This document shows, piece by piece, positions 5,499 to 7,844 of a DNA stretch of 7,844 bases (positions are counted from its first letter, which is position 1; the number at the start of each line of letters is the position of its first letter). The stretch is from Actinomycetota bacterium (GTDB lineage: Bacteria; Actinomycetota; Actinomycetes; S36-B12; UBA10799): positions 1-7,844 of the forward strand of contig JAUPKO010000448.1 in assembly GCA_030837395.1 (NCBI GenBank), given 5' to 3'. The notes under the pieces were generated by a model that worked only from the letters and a program-made list of their open reading frames with translations, was not told the DNA's origin and did not search any database. A program made the position numbers and the translations under genes.

Positions 5499-7448
5499 TT
5501 ATGCGCCGTTCCGTCTGCCGTTGCTCTCGAGAGCGGCGCGAATCTGCGGCGACAGCCATTCCCACGCCTGCACTGCTCCTGCGGGGCCATAGTGCAGTCC
5601 GTCGATCTTCCGATCTCGCGCATTCGCCGCGGTCTCCTCCACGGTGTTGCCGCAGTCCCAGGACGACAGGTCGAGGTAGGCGACATCTGGATGCTCGGCG
5701 ATGTACTCGCGCAGGAGTTCGTTTAATCTCTGGGTGCGGTCGGGGTTGTTGAGATTCCTCGCCACCACCGAGTCGCCGTAGACCGAGTTGCAGGTGTCAT
5801 CGATGATGCCGACCCTGCCGGACCCGGCTGCCAGCGCGTTCACGGTCTCGTCAAGCTGTGTCAGCAGCCACGCCTCGTATTCCGGGCTGCCCCAGATCAA
5901 CACCCTCCCGTCGGGTAGACGGATGTCGGAATGCCACTGGGCAGGAATTGAAAACAGGCCCAGGTCGGGCCGGAGCGCTGCCACGTCGGAACGCCACTGC
6001 TGCCGCCATCTGTCGCAGGGACCCGTCTCTGGTGACACATCGGAGCCAGCTTGCAGGTCCCCGGCCACCAAGGTGCAGCCAAGAATCGCCTGACTGCTGA
6101 GTTGGAAGTCTGGGTCGGGTACTTCCGGGTAGTGGCTTCGGAGGTACAGCGCACGCGAGTCTCCGACCAGGAACACTTTCGGGCGAGGGTCATCGGCTGC
6201 GTACGGCTGGGCCGCGGGGACGTCGAGGCTGCCGGACAGCACCGCGACCTGAGTGCGATCGGGTGTCAGCAGGAACAGCGCGCCAGCCACCGCCAACGGT
6301 GCAGTGACCGCAGCCACCCAGCCGGTTCGCCCGAACTCCCAGTTCCACCGGCGCTGCCGAATCGGCCGCTCGATCAGGAGGTAGGAGGGGACCGCGACCG
6401 CGAACGTCAAGACAAGTGCGGCAACGACCTCGGGGCCATTTAGTAGCCGGCCGCCGCTCAACCAGACGAACAGGGGCCAGTGCCACAGATAGAGGCCATA
6501 GGAAATCACCCCGACCGCGGCGAGGGGTCGCCACCCCAACGCTGCCGCTAGCCGGTTGCCGCCAGGGCGGGTGACTCCCCAGATCGCCGCGCAGACCGCC
6601 ACCGAGAGCAGCAGCATCCCGCCTCGGTAGACGTAGGTCGAGCGGGCATCGGTCAGCACCGCCATTGCGAGAACCACCGCCAGCCCCGCGGTCCCGACCG
6701 CGGCCGGTAGCCAGACTGGTTGCCGCCCCTGTCGGGGGTCGGGGTCGAGCTCGGATTCAGCACCTCCGGGTGCGGCTCCTGCTCGCTCCGAGAGTAGGAA
6801 CCCGAGGGCCGCACCGAGGAGCAGTTCCTGCACGCGGACGTCGGTGCCGAAATAGAGACGGTCAATCGAGGCGCCGGTATTGGCGAGGTACCAGCCCCAC
6901 GCCGCTGAGGCCAACGCCAGCGCCGTCATCGCCACCGCACCCCACAGTCGGCTTCGCCGCAGCACCAGCACCAGCCCGAGAACTAGCAGCGGGAACACCA
7001 GGTAGAACTGTTCCTCAACCCCGAGAGACCAGGTGTGCAGTAGCGGTGATGGGGTCTGCCACTGCTGGAAATACGACGTGTCCTGCGCGATCAGCAGCCA
7101 GTTGTTGACGTACGCCAACGTCGCGATCCCCTGCGTGAAGACAGTCTGCTGTTCCAGCGCGGGCATCGACGCCGCAACCAGCGCCACCGCGATCAACATC
7201 ACCGCTAAGGCGGGAAACAGCCGACGCGCACGCGCTCCCCAGAAGGCGGTCAGCTTGATTCGACCGGAGCGACGGTGCTCTTTCAACAGCAGGCCGGTGA
7301 TCAGGAAGCCAGAGAGGACGAAGAACACATCGACTCCCAGGAATCCCCCCGGGAGCAGGCTGGCCCCGAAATGGAACAGCATCACGAGCAGGACCGCGAT
7401 ACCGCGCAAGCCGTCCAGCGCGGGATTGCGACCGACCGACCGCGTCAT
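5499..7448 (-). CDS. Acyltransferase-3 / SGNH O-acyltransferase (OafA-like)
   Basis: The protein has 649 residues from the ATG at 7448 to the TAA at 5501-5499. Residues 8-380 form the acyltransferase-3 membrane domain. ALDGLRG (10-16) is followed by His26 in helix 1, GVDVFFVLSGFLI at 38-50, RRLFP at 75-79, and the WSLGVEEQFY block at 140-149. About ten helices are apparent. The extracytoplasmic SGNH domain occupies roughly 422-649, with the GDS nucleophile Ser431 and the catalytic D616-x-x-H619 near the end; cysteines in TCN and WDCG motifs may pair. In this family the membrane domain carries an acyl group, usually acetyl, across the membrane and the SGNH domain places it on a surface sugar. 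The substrate here is unknown; a wall polysaccharide or glycolipid fits. The frame could be extended to 7592, but the ATG at 7448 overlaps the preceding stop and ALDGLRG begins where family members begin. No Shine-Dalgarno precedes it, so translation is likely coupled to the upstream gene. Confidence 0.92.
   Translation of the reverse strand: MTRSVGRNPALDGLRGIAVLLVMLFHFGASLLPGGFLGVDVFFVLSGFLITGLLLKEHRRSGRIKLTAFWGARARRLFPALAVMLIAVALVAASMPALEQQTVFTQGIATLAYVNNWLLIAQDTSYFQQWQTPSPLLHTWSLGVEEQFYLVFPLLVLGLVLVLRRSRLWGAVAMTALALASAAWGWYLANTGASIDRLYFGTDVRVQELLLGAALGFLLSERAGAAPGGAESELDPDPRQGRQPVWLPAAVGTAGLAVVLAMAVLTDARSTYVYRGGMLLLSVAVCAAIWGVTRPGGNRLAAALGWRPLAAVGVISYGLYLWHWPLFVWLSGGRLLNGPEVVAALVLTFAVAVPSYLLIERPIRQRRWNWEFGRTGWVAAVTAPLAVAGALFLLTPDRTQVAVLSGSLDVPAAQPYAADDPRPKVFLVGDSRALYLRSHYPEVPDPDFQLSSQAILGCTLVAGDLQAGSDVSPETGPCDRWRQQWRSDVAALRPDLGLFSIPAQWHSDIRLPDGRVLIWGSPEYEAWLLTQLDETVNALAAGSGRVGIIDDTCNSVYGDSVVARNLNNPDRTQRLNELLREYIAEHPDVAYLDLSSWDCGNTVEETAANARDRKIDGLHYGPAGAVQAWEWLSPQIRAALESNGRRNGA
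7445..7448 (-). other. ATGA stop-start overlap between the two SGNH genes
   Basis: On the minus strand the ATG of the acyltransferase (7448-7446) shares two bases with the TGA of the upstream gene (7447-7445). The bases just upstream are C-rich without a ribosome binding site. This is the usual arrangement for translational coupling and shows the two genes share an mRNA. Confidence 0.8.
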
Positions 7449-7844
7449 GGGGCGCGCGTGGGGGTCGGCGCAGGCGCGGTCATCGCAGGGTTCAGGACGT
7501 TGCCGCTGGTGGAGAGCGGCGGTCCCGACCCGTCGGCCGCACCGCGCGCTTTGCCCAGTTCGGCCTCGATGCGCGGCGCAAGGTACTTCCACGCCTCGGT
7601 TGCGGCCTCGGGCTTGAAGTGCATCCCGTCGAATTTCCGCGCGTCCGCGTTCCGATCAGCAGTCTGCTGATCCCAGCCACAGTCCCATTCCGACAGCGGG
7701 ATCAGCCCCACCCCGGGATGTTGGGCGACGTAGGAGTTGAGCACCTGGTTGACCCAGGCCGTGCGTTGATAGTCGTTGGTCTCGCGATTGAACGATGTCT
7801 GATAGGGCAGTTTGTTGCATGTCATATCCACCCACGCCACTCGC
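7445..7844 (-). CDS. C-terminal part of a second SGNH-domain acyltransferase-like protein, truncated by the window edge
   Basis: The frame is open from the right window edge, with the first full codon at 7843, to the TGA at 7447-7445, giving 132 residues of C-terminus. A GTG at 7840 is internal and not the start. The sequence matches the end of the adjacent acyltransferase segment by segment: RVxxxDxTCN, a helix ending in QHPGV, an SxWDCG motif, and the catalytic DGMH (Asp codon 7630-7628, His codon 7621-7619). A Ser/Pro/Thr-rich tail of about 30 residues (TAPAPTPT) follows, absent from the neighbour. The GDS nucleophile and any membrane domain lie outside the window, so whether it is a full acyltransferase-3 fusion or a lone SGNH esterase cannot be seen. 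It is the upstream gene of the operon and probably arose with its neighbour by tandem duplication. Confidence 0.85.
   Translation of the reverse strand, partial: RVAWVDMTCNKLPYQTSFNRETNDYQRTAWVNQVLNSYVAQHPGVGLIPLSEWDCGWDQQTADRNADARKFDGMHFKPEAATEAWKYLAPRIEAELGKARGAADGSGPPLSTSGNVLNPAMTAPAPTPTRAP

Noticed and set aside
3856..5565. Long minus-strand frame of 569 residues and the plus-strand frame at 3924-4901
   Set aside because: Both are Arg/Pro-rich shadows of the membrane protein at 3474-5354, which has clear helices and conserved motifs.
7449..7592. Upstream extension of the acyltransferase to 7592
   Set aside because: The extra 48 residues are out-of-frame shadow of the preceding SGNH gene, and family members begin just before the ALDGLRG motif.

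Overview
The window is G+C-rich DNA, most likely from an actinobacterium of the Mycobacteriales (Mycobacterium, Gordonia, Williamsia or Rhodococcus type). The evidence is a DUF222-HNH (13E12-family) gene, SGNH-fused acyltransferases, a GT-C-like envelope membrane protein with a C-terminal extracytoplasmic domain, and a putative DNA-damage promoter of the type described in mycobacteria. The genus cannot be fixed from the sequence alone.

Layout. Positions 1-416 (+) hold the 3' end of a gene for a membrane-associated protein, of which only the C-terminal domain is visible. Positions 510-1139 (+) encode a hemerythrin-like HHE-domain protein with a clear ribosome binding site. A 413-nt gap follows (1140-1552). 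It carries a promoter-like element with the pattern TGTCR...N8...TAnnnT, overlapped at its -10 by a LexA/SOS-box-like sequence. Positions 1553-3394 (+) encode a 613-aa DUF222 protein with a C-terminal HNH nuclease motif. The minus strand then takes over. Positions 5354-3474 encode a polytopic membrane protein, probably a GT-C-type glycosyltransferase. Positions 7448-5499 encode a complete acyltransferase-3/SGNH O-acyltransferase. Positions 7844-7445 hold the C-terminal end of a second, paralogous SGNH protein whose stop overlaps the next start as ATGA.

How the genes fit together. The three minus-strand genes look like one cell-envelope glycan unit: the two SGNH proteins would add acyl groups to a surface polysaccharide or glycolipid, and the GT-C-like protein would use a polyprenyl-linked sugar at the outer membrane face. 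The left-edge fragment carries the same C-terminal domain as the minus-strand GT-C-like protein, including two cysteines at nearly identical spacing. Two members of one family therefore point toward each other, with the hemerythrin and DUF222-HNH genes between them. This suggests those two genes sit as an insertion inside an envelope locus, but I see no insertion boundaries.

The most interesting observation is the apparent double DNA-damage control (PafBC-type promoter plus LexA-type operator) in front of the DUF222-HNH nuclease gene. I found no tRNA, rRNA, CRISPR array, insertion sequence or integrase. Apart from that promoter, the region looks like fairly ordinary actinobacterial accessory and envelope sequence.
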